35,779 nt of DNA from Candidatus Babelota bacterium (GCA_018817025.1 JAHIUU010000002.1:1-35779), one strand, 5' to 3'. Shown: positions 5,809 to 15,226, numbered from the stretch's first letter. Program-made: numbers and translations. The notes: generated by a model not told the origin, from the letters alone.

Positions 5809-7008
5809 CTACTTGATCTTATAGATCCTGTGCTTGCCAACCTTGACTACCATCCCCGGCTTCCATGAAACATTCGCCTTGAAATCATCAACAACAATAC
5901 CATCTATCTCAATCGCTTTCGCAACAAGAAGCCGCTTAGCTTCCGAGGACGCTCTAATTGCCCCCAAATTTCTCAAGAGCTCAACAATCCAGATCGGGTT
6001 GTCATGAGACTCGGAAAAACTCACTTCTTTCGCCTGCGAGTAATCTCGCTTCTGAAACAGCGCCTCAAATTTCTTTTGCGCCTCAACCGCCTCCGCCTCA
6101 GACCAAAACTTCTTCACAACACCGAACGCCATCTCTTTCTTCAAAACCATCGGATGCACTTTTCCAGCTTTCACCTGTCTGCGCAAACCCTTAAGTTCTT
6201 CTTCAGGTTTATCAAGCAATAGCTTATGATAGCGCCACATAAGCTCGTCTGAAACCGACATCAGTTTCCCGTAGGCCTCGTCCGGCGGTTCAATAAGACC
6301 GATATAATTTCCCAAGCTCTTCGACATTTTTTTAACACCGTCCAGGCCCTCGAGAATAGGCATCGTCATGATGACTTGCGCCTCTTGCTCATAGTCTTCC
6401 TGGAGATGTCGTCCCATAAGGAGATTAAACGTTTGATCGGTGCCTCCCAGTTCAATGTCAGCTTTAAGCACAACCGAGTCGTATCCTTGAAGCAGGGGAT
6501 AAAAAAGCTCGTGAAAACCGATGGGCTGATTTCCAACCAGCCTCTTTTGAAAGTCATCACGTTCAATAATACGAGCTAGCGTCACCTTTCCAGCAACTTG
6601 CAAAAAATCTTCAAGCGAGAGTTTCGCTAACCACTCTGAATTGTAGCGAACTGAGATTTTTTCAACATCAAGGATTCTGCCAACCTGCTCAAAATATGAT
6701 TTTGCGTTTTGCTTGATCTGCTCAAGAGAGAGCTGCGGCCTCGTTTTTGACCGCTGAGACGGGTCACCGATACGAGCGGTGAAATCACCTATAATAAAGA
6801 TTATTTCATGTCCAAGGTCTTGAAATTGCTTAAGCTTGCTCAAGACAATCGTATGCCCAAGATGAAGATCAGGAGCAGTCGGATCCATGCCCAACTTTAT
6901 TCTTAACGGTTTGCCCTTGGAAAGTTTTTTTAAAAAATCATCTTCAGGGAGCACCAGCTCGCAGTTTTTCGCAAGCAAAGAAGCATCCAGATCAACAGAT
7001 TCGGCCAT
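5809..7008 (-). CDS. tyrS: Tyrosyl-tRNA synthetase
   Basis: A class I aminoacyl-tRNA synthetase of 399 aa, charging tRNA-Tyr with tyrosine in the cytoplasm. The HIGH-type motif is H49-L-G-H52 and the KMSKS loop is at 228-232. The motif GGTDQTFNL (188-196) marks the tyrosine-binding site, and an S4-type RNA-binding domain closes the protein (about 330-399). Its length and the HLGH sequence place it with the shorter bacterial TyrRS branch. An AAGG ribosome site lies four bases before the ATG. It follows the active M50 gene by 32 bases, so it is probably the third gene of an M50-M50-tyrS operon. Confidence 0.97.
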   Translation of the reverse strand: MAESVDLDASLLAKNCELVLPEDDFLKKLSKGKPLRIKLGMDPTAPDLHLGHTIVLSKLKQFQDLGHEIIFIIGDFTARIGDPSQRSKTRPQLSLEQIKQNAKSYFEQVGRILDVEKISVRYNSEWLAKLSLEDFLQVAGKVTLARIIERDDFQKRLVGNQPIGFHELFYPLLQGYDSVVLKADIELGGTDQTFNLLMGRHLQEDYEQEAQVIMTMPILEGLDGVKKMSKSLGNYIGLIEPPDEAYGKLMSVSDELMWRYHKLLLDKPEEELKGLRRQVKAGKVHPMVLKKEMAFGVVKKFWSEAEAVEAQKKFEALFQKRDYSQAKEVSFSESHDNPIWIVELLRNLGAIRASSEAKRLLVAKAIEIDGIVVDDFKANVSWKPGMVVKVGKHRIYKIK

Positions 7009-7040
7009 AATACCTTCTCCAACAAAAGTTTTAACGCAAT

Positions 7041-7676
7041 TTAAAAAACTAAACTATGTAAAAGCTTATACACGGTCCCAATCAAAAACAAGAGGAAAAA
7101 ACGGGTTTGTGGAATGAGTATAAAGAAAAAAATCAAGATCAATATCGAATAGCGATACAACCATAAAACCGCGCGCGGAAACCTATCAATAAGCAAAACC
7201 ATCAAAACATGGCTCCCGTCAAGCGGTGGAATCGGCATAAGATTAAAAACCCCTAGCATTACACTTACATAGGCTGTCGCTTCAAAAAGCTGCACAAAAG
7301 TGGTTGCAACACCAACCGATACATGCGTAAACGGAAAGTATTTCCAACAAATCATCGCCAGTAACGCTAAAAGAAAATTCGATACCGGACCAGCATAGGC
7401 GGTCAGCACAGAATACAGCCTTGGACGCTTGAAATTACGATGATCAAAAATAACTGGCTTCGCCCACCCAATCCTAAAGACCAACAATGCCAACAAGCCG
7501 ACTGGATCGATATGAACAAGCGGATTTAGCGACAAACGGCCCATGCGCTTCGCCGTACTATCGCCTAAAAGGTAGGCAACGCCCGCGTGCGCCGCCTCGT
7601 GCACCGAAAGCACAAGAAGAAAAACCGGCAGGACCAGAAAAGCCCATGCTAAAAATTGTGACATCGTTCCGTGCAT
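7041..7676 (-). CDS. M50 (site-2-type) membrane metalloprotease, active
   Basis: A polytopic inner-membrane zinc protease of the M50 family, 211 aa. The zinc motif H26-E-A-A-H30 lies in the first long helix and the third ligand is in the conserved NLMPIPPLDG segment. The start at 7676 is chosen because AAAGGA lies about five bases upstream; a longer frame to 7760 would overlap the upstream gene by 74 bases and lacks a signal. Small M50 proteins of this type resemble the B.subtilis YwhC/Rv-type group with no PDZ domain. The substrate is unknown. It follows a diverged copy lacking the catalytic histidines. Confidence 0.9.
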   Translation of the reverse strand: MHGTMSQFLAWAFLVLPVFLLVLSVHEAAHAGVAYLLGDSTAKRMGRLSLNPLVHIDPVGLLALLVFRIGWAKPVIFDHRNFKRPRLYSVLTAYAGPVSNFLLALLAMICWKYFPFTHVSVGVATTFVQLFEATAYVSVMLGVFNLMPIPPLDGSHVLMVLLIDRFPRAVLWLYRYSILILIFFFILIPQTRFFLLFLIGTVYKLLHSLVF

Positions 7677-7686
7677 AACATTCCTT

Positions 7687-8406
7687 TCAAAAAACAAATT
7701 TCGAGAGCAACCCGTAAACACCATGACAAACCGACCACATCGCCGCACCAAAAACATCACTCACTCCAGGCAAAACCAAAAGGCCAATCAGTATGAAAAT
7801 GAAGTAGGTCTCAAGCCACGAGAGAATCGCCTGCTTAGATGGGGGTAGCATAAACTGCAAAAGCCGGCCACCATCAAGCGGTGGAATCGGCAACAGGTGA
7901 AACACCCCAAACCAAAGGCCAGAACGAATCGTTTCTCGGCAAATACTCACTAAGCTTATCACAACACCATCAGACATCAGATGATACGGTAAATAGCGTG
8001 CGATATATAAAAAAACAAGGACCAGAGAGAAACAACCTAAAGGCCCAGCAATTGTCGTCAGAATAGTTCCAAGCTTAAATCGCTTAAAATTTCTAGTTTC
8101 AATCGGAACACGGTATGACCAACGAATCCCCATAAAAATCAGAATATTGTAGACCAATGAAGAATAGACTCGCCCCTCAAAAATGCCACTGATCAACAGA
8201 GAAACAAACAATAAAAAACTAAGCATAACCACATCAACATGGACTATCGGGTTAAGGGAAAGAAAGCCTTCGTGATATGCTGTATCGTCTCCCATTCGCC
8301 TTGCGACAAAGGCTCGAGCAAATCCTCGAACGGTAAAAACCACGAGAAAAGCTGGGAAAACCACAGCAAATCTTTGAATAACAAATGACATAATTGTATG
8401 TTTCAT
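7687..8406 (-). CDS. M50 protease homologue with destroyed HExxH (pseudo-protease)
   Basis: A 239-aa polytopic membrane protein clearly paralogous to the next gene: both share a first hydrophobic helix, then LSLNPIVH(V/I)D, R-N-F-K-R, A-G-P, and the F-(H/N)-L-(L/M)-PIPPLDG segment (D178-G179). In the position of HEAAH this protein has R27-G-F-A-R31, so both zinc histidines and the catalytic glutamate are gone. The reading frame is intact and well ordered, so it is not simply a decayed gene. By analogy with iRhoms it could bind substrates or regulate the active partner, but that is inference. Ten bases separate it from the active gene. Confidence 0.88.
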   Translation of the reverse strand: MKHTIMSFVIQRFAVVFPAFLVVFTVRGFARAFVARRMGDDTAYHEGFLSLNPIVHVDVVMLSFLLFVSLLISGIFEGRVYSSLVYNILIFMGIRWSYRVPIETRNFKRFKLGTILTTIAGPLGCFSLVLVFLYIARYLPYHLMSDGVVISLVSICRETIRSGLWFGVFHLLPIPPLDGGRLLQFMLPPSKQAILSWLETYFIFILIGLLVLPGVSDVFGAAMWSVCHGVYGLLSKFVF

Positions 8407-8513
8407 AAACTTCCCACCTCAAGCACCAACGCTTTTTACTTAGTTTCCATCAAAAACACGCATCAACAGCTTAAAAATTATTATTCTTTTGGTCAAACAG
8501 AGGGCAAAATGGG

Positions 8514-8541
8514 TCGACATAACCGGTTTTTTTCATAATAC
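8514..8541 (+). promoter_or_regulatory. Possible promoter of the TMTC-like pair
   Basis: TCGACA (8514-8519), a 16-base spacer and TAATAC (8536-8541) lie 51 bases upstream of the ATG at 8592. The match is moderate. Confidence 0.4.
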
Positions 8542-8591
8542 TGACGTATGTTAAGGTTTTTCCTTGTGTTAAAAAAGAGTAGGGAGAGAAA

Positions 8592-10973
8592 ATGGGTAAA
8601 AAAACAAAAAAGATACAAGATGCGCGTGTCTTGAGCAAGAAGGCTGCCGCTGACCAGCCAAAAACCAACGTCCCGCGACTCACCATCTGGTATAAAATTC
8701 TACCACCAACGCTACTCAGCATGATAGCCACAGCGTTCTATTACCCTTCTTTAAAGTACCCATTTCAATTCGATGATCTCGCTAACATCACAAAAAAATT
8801 TGATATTCGATTCTCAAACCCACTTTCAGGTTGGTGGACAAATCGCCGCTGGATGGGTGAATGGATCAATCGACTTAACTTTGAGTGGGGACGGTTTGAC
8901 CCATTTTATTATCGACTCACCAACGTTGTCATTCATATCGCAGCAGGTGTTCTGATCTTCTTTTTGATTCTCGAGGGTTGTTCCCGCCTTAAAACGAAAC
9001 CTTTCTTATCAAAAAACGCCCTTCTCATAGCCTTTACGACCGCCGCTCTCTTCATGCTGCATCCGGTACAAACACAGGCAGTTTCATACGTTATTCAGGC
9101 CAGGCTTGAGGGGCTAGCAACCCTCTTCGTCGTCGCAACCCTTCTCTTAATTCTAAAAGCGTTTCAAACAAACGCTCTTATCTTTCGAATACCACTTATT
9201 ATCTTGGCGCTCGTTGTCGGTCTTTTATCCTGCGGTACAAAAGAGATCGCCATCGTCTCCCCATTTCTCGCACTACTACTTGATTGGTTTTTCTTGGCGC
9301 AAGGCGAATGGAGCAGTTTCAAAAAAAGAATATGGTTCCATGCGCTCTTCTCATTCGTTATTTTCGCAAAATTCGTTCAGTATTTTTCCCCGCAATTCTT
9401 TTCAGACATCATCCAACTAAAACAAACAACCGCCAACAATCGCGGCAATATCCTCACCAAACACGCACACGATACCATAACATCACTCGCATATCTTATC
9501 TCTGAATTCAAAGTAATTTTACACTATCTCGTCATTTTCTTGTGGCCGCTCACCATGAGCGTTGAATACGACTGGAAACTCAGCGAAAGCTTCTTTTCCC
9601 CAGACAGTTTCTTCCCATTTCTAATTCTGGCATCACTGTTCGCGCTAGCTGTTTATACGCTCATGAAAAACAAATACTCGTTTTTCGGGTTTGGAATCTT
9701 CTGGTTTTTCATCGCAGTCTCCCCACGGTCAACGATTATTCCATCACCAGAACTGATTTGTGACTATAAAACCTATCTAGCCTCGGTTGGATGGCTGTTC
9801 ATTATCGCAACCTCATTTGCCGCAAGCCTCGACTGGCTTTTGCAAAAAATCAAAGTGACCAAGCCAATTGTTTATAAACCGATCATCCAGCTAGCAGCAT
9901 GCACCATGCTTGCCCTTCCAATCGGATACGGAGCTATGAACCGCAACGTTGTCTGGAGTACCTCTGTCGAATTTTGGCGCGACATATCGATTAAAGCACC
10001 GCTGAAAGCACGCGGTCACAACAATCTTGGGGTAGCCCTCTCAGAAGAAAATAAATTCGATGAAGCGATCCCCTGTTACCTTGAAGCGATAAAACTGGAC
10101 CGCCACTATTCCGATCCATGGAGCAACCTTGCCGTTGCCTATTCGGTCAAGGGGCAAACCGACAAAGCTATCGGGGCACTCAAGCAGGCAATTCGGATCT
10201 TCCCTAACTATCCTGAAGCATACAACAATCTTGGCACACTGATGATCAAAAAGAAAAATTACGACGCGGCCGAAAAAATTCTTCGCATAGCAATAAAATT
10301 ACGCCCCTATTACGGAAAAGCGTTCTACAATCTCGGACGCTTATACATGGACCAAGGCAATATGGAACAGGCTTGGGTAAACTTCGAAAAAGCAACCGAG
10401 GGAGATCTCGATACCGTAGAAGGGTTTTACACCCTTGGACAAGTTGGCCTAAAACTGAAAAAGTTTGCCGAAGCGGCTAACGCGTTCACCTTTGCCTTAA
10501 AACGAGGCCAAAACGTTCAACCAAAACAACGAGACCAAATTTTATTTAATCTCGCCAATGCGCACTTCATGAATAAAGATTACGACAAAGCTCAACCGGT
10601 TTTTGAACTTTTGTGTCAAGCGAGCCCACACGAACATCGATTCCTCTATAATTTAGGTGAGACGCTTTACAGCAAGCAAGATTACGCGGGAGCAGTTGAG
10701 GTATTTAAAAAACTTTCCAGGCCGCCGTTCGGCATCGCTCAGGCAAATTTTCGCTACGCCAATTGCTTAGAAAAACTTAACCTACTGCCAGAGGCTCGCT
10801 CTGTCCTACAAGCAATAAACAACTCGTCAAGCATTCCTGAGAAGATGAAACAGATGGCCCAGAACGAAATCGGCCGAATCACCATTCAGGAAAAAATTAA
10901 TAAAGGAAACTGCACCCTAACCATGAAGGATCTTCGACAAGCGTTCAATGCGAGTGGTACCGGGCAAGCGTAA
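8592..10973 (+). CDS. TMTC-like membrane protein with C-terminal TPR repeats
   Basis: A 793-aa protein in two halves. The first ~450 residues form about ten membrane helices of the GT-C type, including the DUF1736-type middle; the periplasmic FDD motif (D61-D62) after the first helix matches the acidic pair used by protein O-mannosyltransferase-like enzymes, and HPVQTQAVSYV (155-165) is a hallmark of this group. The C-terminal part (about 465-770) holds about eight TPR units of the N-N-L-G / A-x-x-x-Y/F type. Eukaryotic TMTC1-4 with the same architecture O-mannosylate proteins; a comparable role here is inference. Start: AGGGAGAG three bases before the ATG. A paralogue follows 35 bases downstream. 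Confidence 0.88.
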   Translation: MGKKTKKIQDARVLSKKAAADQPKTNVPRLTIWYKILPPTLLSMIATAFYYPSLKYPFQFDDLANITKKFDIRFSNPLSGWWTNRRWMGEWINRLNFEWGRFDPFYYRLTNVVIHIAAGVLIFFLILEGCSRLKTKPFLSKNALLIAFTTAALFMLHPVQTQAVSYVIQARLEGLATLFVVATLLLILKAFQTNALIFRIPLIILALVVGLLSCGTKEIAIVSPFLALLLDWFFLAQGEWSSFKKRIWFHALFSFVIFAKFVQYFSPQFFSDIIQLKQTTANNRGNILTKHAHDTITSLAYLISEFKVILHYLVIFLWPLTMSVEYDWKLSESFFSPDSFFPFLILASLFALAVYTLMKNKYSFFGFGIFWFFIAVSPRSTIIPSPELICDYKTYLASVGWLFIIATSFAASLDWLLQKIKVTKPIVYKPIIQLAACTMLALPIGYGAMNRNVVWSTSVEFWRDISIKAPLKARGHNNLGVALSEENKFDEAIPCYLEAIKLDRHYSDPWSNLAVAYSVKGQTDKAIGALKQAIRIFPNYPEAYNNLGTLMIKKKNYDAAEKILRIAIKLRPYYGKAFYNLGRLYMDQGNMEQAWVNFEKATEGDLDTVEGFYTLGQVGLKLKKFAEAANAFTFALKRGQNVQPKQRDQILFNLANAHFMNKDYDKAQPVFELLCQASPHEHRFLYNLGETLYSKQDYAGAVEVFKKLSRPPFGIAQANFRYANCLEKLNLLPEARSVLQAINNSSSIPEKMKQMAQNEIGRITIQEKINKGNCTLTMKDLRQAFNASGTGQA

Positions 10974-11008
10974 TCACTCGAACGAGTACTTATCATAGGA
11001 GTAGTAAT

Positions 11009-13228
11009 ATGAAGCAAAAAAGAGAGGCGCTTGGGCAACGCTACAGCTGGTGGCTTTATCTTTTACCACCAACAATTTTGTCCGCGATCACAGCCGTCGC
11101 CTATTATCCATCATTGAGATACCCATTTCTTTTCGATGATCTTCCAAACATAACAAAGAGCTACGAGATCCGACAATTTAACCCTCGAGGCCTTTGGTTT
11201 GCCTGCAGCCGATGGATACCTCGACTGCTCAACCAATTCACGTATCGAAACTGGGAATTTAATCCATTTGCCTATCGATTTATCGATCTGATTATTCATC
11301 TAGTCTCAGGAGTTTTAATATTCACTCTAGTTCTTCTAATTAGCAAAAGAGTGCAAAAGCTACGCCCTCATGCCCTTCTCCTTGCAACAATCACCAGCGG
11401 CCTTTTTCTTCTTCATCCAGTTCAAACGCAAACAGTGACCTACATCACACAAATTCGCCTTGAGGGCCTCGTTGTCCTCTTCTCGTTCTCAGTCATACTC
11501 TCATTCTTTTTAGCCGCAACAACAAGTAAAACCTGGCTAAAAACTGTACTATATGTGCTCAGCGCAGTTCTAACGGCCTTTGCAGCCGGAACAAAAGAGA
11601 TCATTATCGTTTTGCCCGTGCTTCTTGGTTTAATTGACTGGTTCTTTATTGCTCAGGGCGACATTAAAGCGTTCGCAAAACGCTTGCCCATACACACTTT
11701 ACTTGCAATCATTCTTTATAGAACACACTTTGGCATGGGCTCTCCGGTCAATCCGGCCAAATCTATAAAACTAGATATTTCACTGCAAAACAATCGAGGA
11801 AACATTCTAACCCAGACGCCAATAGAGCTGATCACCCCGCTAAAATATCTTGTGGGACAATTTCGGGTTATGCTTCACTATATCACCATGTTTTTTTGGC
11901 CGCTTAACCTTTCATTTGACTATGGATGGAAAATTCCACCGAGCTTCTGGACGCCATCCTGTTTCTCTTCTTTTTTAGCACTCATGGGCATTCTGTTCTC
12001 GGGACTCGTGTCATTTATAAAAAACAGAACCAGTATTTTTAGCTTTTGCGTCGCTTGGTTTTTCACAGCAGTTTTACCCCGCTCAAGCATTGTTCCATCA
12101 ACTGAATTTGTTTGCGATTACAAAACATATCTCGGTTCATTTGGCGTTCTTTTCCTGATCGCCTACATACTAACCAGCGTAATAATATTCGCAAAAACCG
12201 CCCTTCCGGCGCTCTCCCGAAGCAAACACGCTCATATTATTCTTCCAGCATTCTTCTTTGTCGCACTTGGATTTGCATCCCAACAAAGAAATATCGTTTG
12301 GAGCTCAAGGCTCGCTTTTTGGGGCGACGTCATAAATAAAACAGAACCCCACACTGCCGCCAGAGTGTACAATAATTACGCCGTTGGCCTCGTCAATATT
12401 GGAAAAGAAAAACAATCGATTGAATTCTATGAAAAAGCAATCCAAACAGATCCGACATACGCCGAGCCTGTTATAAATCTGGCACTTCACTATCAAGTAA
12501 AAAAAGAATATGAAAAAGCGTTCCAGCTGTACCAAAAAGCAATAACAATGAGAGAAGCTCATCCAGAAATGTATAATAATTTGGGAATCATGCATTTCGA
12601 GCGGAAAGCATACGACAAAGCGGAAGCCTGCTTCAAAACTGCTATTAAATTAAGAAAACACTATAGTAGGGCTCACGTTGGCCTCGGTCAAACCTACCAA
12701 CATCAAAACAGGTTCGATCAAGCAATAGAGAGCTACGAGAAAGCATTACAAGGCGACTATCAAAGCCTTAGCTTTTACTACACTCATGGATCCCTTTGTT
12801 TTGAAAGAAAAAAATATAATCAAGCCATCAAAAGCCTAGAGACGGTTGAATCACTAGAAAAGAATCACCAAAAAACTCGCTTCATGCTGGCAACCAGTTA
12901 CTACTACACACACCAGTACAAAAAAGCCCTCCCCTACTACGCAGTCCTCCAACAACAAAACCCTAACGACTTATCAGCTTGCTACAATTACGGGCAAACA
13001 TTACTCCACACGAACCACCACACGCTAGCGCTTGAGATGTTCAAGAAGTGTCGCCAGCATAGCTCAGAAAAACACCTCCCTCACACACCGCTTCACGTTG
13101 CCAAGTGTCTACATTCTATAGGGCAAACAGAACAGGCAAAAAAAGAGCTCGTGCAATTTATACAAACGGCACAAGCTCCGATACTTAAAAAAATGGGTGC
13201 TGATTTACTTAGAGAGATTGGGGTTTAA
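11009..13228 (+). CDS. TMTC-like membrane-TPR protein, paralogue of the preceding gene
   Basis: A 739-aa protein with the same layout as its neighbour: a membrane GT-C-like half with the motif L-F-D43-D44-L-P-N, HPVQTQTVTYI, A-G-T-K-E-I and VCDYKTYL, and then TPR repeats from about residue 440 to the end. The order and spacing of motifs match the upstream copy throughout, so they arose by tandem duplication, but they have diverged substantially. An AGGAG ribosome site lies seven bases before the ATG, and the two genes are probably cotranscribed. Its 3' end overlaps the convergent RING gene by 24 bases. The acceptor and sugar donor are unknown. Confidence 0.88.
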   Translation: MKQKREALGQRYSWWLYLLPPTILSAITAVAYYPSLRYPFLFDDLPNITKSYEIRQFNPRGLWFACSRWIPRLLNQFTYRNWEFNPFAYRFIDLIIHLVSGVLIFTLVLLISKRVQKLRPHALLLATITSGLFLLHPVQTQTVTYITQIRLEGLVVLFSFSVILSFFLAATTSKTWLKTVLYVLSAVLTAFAAGTKEIIIVLPVLLGLIDWFFIAQGDIKAFAKRLPIHTLLAIILYRTHFGMGSPVNPAKSIKLDISLQNNRGNILTQTPIELITPLKYLVGQFRVMLHYITMFFWPLNLSFDYGWKIPPSFWTPSCFSSFLALMGILFSGLVSFIKNRTSIFSFCVAWFFTAVLPRSSIVPSTEFVCDYKTYLGSFGVLFLIAYILTSVIIFAKTALPALSRSKHAHIILPAFFFVALGFASQQRNIVWSSRLAFWGDVINKTEPHTAARVYNNYAVGLVNIGKEKQSIEFYEKAIQTDPTYAEPVINLALHYQVKKEYEKAFQLYQKAITMREAHPEMYNNLGIMHFERKAYDKAEACFKTAIKLRKHYSRAHVGLGQTYQHQNRFDQAIESYEKALQGDYQSLSFYYTHGSLCFERKKYNQAIKSLETVESLEKNHQKTRFMLATSYYYTHQYKKALPYYAVLQQQNPNDLSACYNYGQTLLHTNHHTLALEMFKKCRQHSSEKHLPHTPLHVAKCLHSIGQTEQAKKELVQFIQTAQAPILKKMGADLLREIGV

Positions 13229-14239
13229 ATCAGGCAACTTACACTTCATTGTTTTAACCGTGGGATGACACTTATTACATAGAGGACAAGTATTTTTCTC
13301 CGTGAACCATGTTTGCAAACATTTGTGATGGAAGACGTGAGGAACTGATCCGTTACCACAATTAGTAGTAACATCAATATCGTCTCCAGTTTCATATTCA
13401 ACATAACAGATTGGACAACTTGCTATTTTATATTCTTTTCCGGGAGTTTTGTCTAAAAGCTGCTCTGTTATTCCCTCTTGAAATTCCTCTCTTTGCCTCT
13501 GATAAGCCATCGCCAAATCCCAACTATTCATCCCTGCATCATACAGGCGTGGTAGGGCGCTCGAAACCATCTCCATCTTACCAATCTTGCCAGTCGCTTT
13601 GTACTGGCCATCGTTGAATCCATAGCGCAATAAAAGATCACACACCGATCGAACAATTTGAGCAAAAAGCTGCTTCTTTTTATCTCTCTGGCCAATAGAG
13701 GAAACACTAGCAACCCACTCCTCAGCAATTAAAAGAAACGGTATAACTCTTTTCGCCTTAGAAAGCAAAGAACTATCATCAACGAAATACTCGCTAGACC
13801 AATCCTCATCAACCTTGGGCCCATGATAATGTTTTTGTAATAGTTTGACCAACTCATCGTCAAAAAGATCATATTCATAGTCATGATCTTTGTCGCCAAG
13901 CTGTCCGGCAACGTCCTTGAGCATTTTCATTTCTTGAGCGTGACAGAGAAGCTGCCACAACACGGCGTTACCGTGGGCCCCTTTGGAAATCAGGTCCCGT
14001 TCAGGTTCAAGCGCACAAGTTGCAACATGCGTTAGCGATTCAACAACACGACTTATTAACGACTTTTTGCGACCAGCAAGATCGAACGACTGACTTCTTG
14101 CAAACAGCCAGGCAAGCGACTTGACCGTGGTCAAAGTAAGTTGCACATTCTGTTTTGTTATAAAATCGCCTACGCCCTGACATTGGGCAGACAACAAACT
14201 TGCTGCACATAAAAAAGTTACTATCCTACCAAAGTTCAT
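13205..14239 (-). CDS. Exported RING-H2 finger protein
   Basis: A 344-aa protein with an N-terminal signal peptide (about 1-22) and a C-terminal RING finger: C275-x2-C278, C294, H301-x2-H304-x2-C307, then C318-x2-C321, followed by L-x-x-W-F in the usual place. This is the RING-H2 order, though the third-cysteine-to-histidine gap is six residues rather than the usual one to three. RING domains recruit ubiquitin-charged E2 enzymes, which bacteria of this kind do not have, so the protein probably acts in a eukaryotic host. The 250-residue helical middle has no recognised fold. It follows the next RING gene by 36 bases in the same direction. Confidence 0.88.
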   Translation of the reverse strand: MNFGRIVTFLCAASLLSAQCQGVGDFITKQNVQLTLTTVKSLAWLFARSQSFDLAGRKKSLISRVVESLTHVATCALEPERDLISKGAHGNAVLWQLLCHAQEMKMLKDVAGQLGDKDHDYEYDLFDDELVKLLQKHYHGPKVDEDWSSEYFVDDSSLLSKAKRVIPFLLIAEEWVASVSSIGQRDKKKQLFAQIVRSVCDLLLRYGFNDGQYKATGKIGKMEMVSSALPRLYDAGMNSWDLAMAYQRQREEFQEGITEQLLDKTPGKEYKIASCPICYVEYETGDDIDVTTNCGNGSVPHVFHHKCLQTWFTEKNTCPLCNKCHPTVKTMKCKLPDLNPNLSK

Positions 14240-14275
14240 GATGTTTTCGCCTCCTTAGCAGCACGTGTTACAAAA

Positions 14276-15226
14276 TTAATGCAAAATCTCGTCATCCTTG
14301 ACCATTCTGCGACAAACTGGACAACAATTTTTATTATCCAATCTCTGATCGTCGTCTCCCCGCTCTTCATCTGTTTGAGGCCCCCTCCAGTTTTTTATAC
14401 ACGCCTTGCAAAAAACATGTCCGCATGGGTACATCGCAAGATTCTTTCTTTGAATTTTGTCATCAAAGCAAACCAAACACTTGTCCCATCTCCCATCATT
14501 AAATCTTTTATCATATTCCGTCTTGAAGTCTACCTCAGGGTTCATGTTGATGAAAAAAGATTTAACCGACTCAAGCTGTTCATCCCAAGTTTTAACAGGC
14601 TGAACATCACCTTTAACAAGTTTAACGTCTAATTCTTTCGCTAGCTCATACGAATCAACCGTCGCCGAAAGACACGAAAATGCTTTTGCATATTTGTTTG
14701 TTACCGAAAGTCCGTCCGCTAGAGCACGAGACCAGGAGCTAACGAGCTTTGCAAAAGCCCAATCTTTCTTATCTTCTTTGTCCATCTCATTACATCCAAA
14801 CTCACCGTGATGAGCGTATTCTTTTTTTATCGCAAACCATTCAGAGCCAAGCGATATGAAACGCAAAACCCCACTTGCAAAGCAATCTATCTTTTTATTT
14901 TCTTTTTGGTTTTCTCCCAAAACGGTCGAGGCGTGAGCAAACGACCGTGCACCATCACTAACCAACCGGGCCAACCTCACATTTTTTTGCATATAAGGAT
15001 TGTAGTAGTTGCCTATCATATTGCAAAGAGACCCAACAAGTCTTAAACCATCTGCTTCATGCTGTTTATCATATTTTGCCACCAAAGCATCACCGGCGAT
15101 AGAAAACGCTGCATCCCCAAGCGCGAGTACCTTCCGCGCTTGCTCTTCTTCAGAATTCGCGCAGACCTGAGGCACCACCAAAACTGCTACAACTAAAAAA
15201 AGCTTTGCTCTACGGAAAAACCACAT
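14276..15226 (-). CDS. Exported RING-HC finger protein
   Basis: A 316-aa protein with a signal peptide (hydrophobic core about 8-23, ending at V-C-A-N) and a C-terminal RING finger of C3HC4 type: C250-x2-C253-x14-C268-x-H270-x2-C273-x2-C276 and, after an acidic insert, C302-x2-C305. The start at 15226 is preferred because GGAGG lies five bases upstream; an ATG four codons earlier lacks a spaced site. It likely functions as an E3-ubiquitin-ligase-like effector in the host cell; this is inference from the domain. First gene of a two-gene RING unit with its own promoter at 15275-15303. The middle region is helical and resembles the adjacent RING protein in size and layout. Confidence 0.9.
   Translation of the reverse strand: MWFFRRAKLFLVVAVLVVPQVCANSEEEQARKVLALGDAAFSIAGDALVAKYDKQHEADGLRLVGSLCNMIGNYYNPYMQKNVRLARLVSDGARSFAHASTVLGENQKENKKIDCFASGVLRFISLGSEWFAIKKEYAHHGEFGCNEMDKEDKKDWAFAKLVSSWSRALADGLSVTNKYAKAFSCLSATVDSYELAKELDVKLVKGDVQPVKTWDEQLESVKSFFINMNPEVDFKTEYDKRFNDGRWDKCLVCFDDKIQRKNLAMYPCGHVFCKACIKNWRGPQTDEERGDDDQRLDNKNCCPVCRRMVKDDEILH

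Noticed and set aside
5680-5868. Plus-strand 62-codon frame antisense to the tyrS 3' end
   Set aside because: TTG start without a ribosome site and lies opposite conserved tyrS codons.
7677-7760. N-terminal extension of the active M50 protease
   Set aside because: It overlaps the upstream gene by 74 bases and has no ribosome site, whereas the ATG at 7676 has AAAGGA properly spaced.
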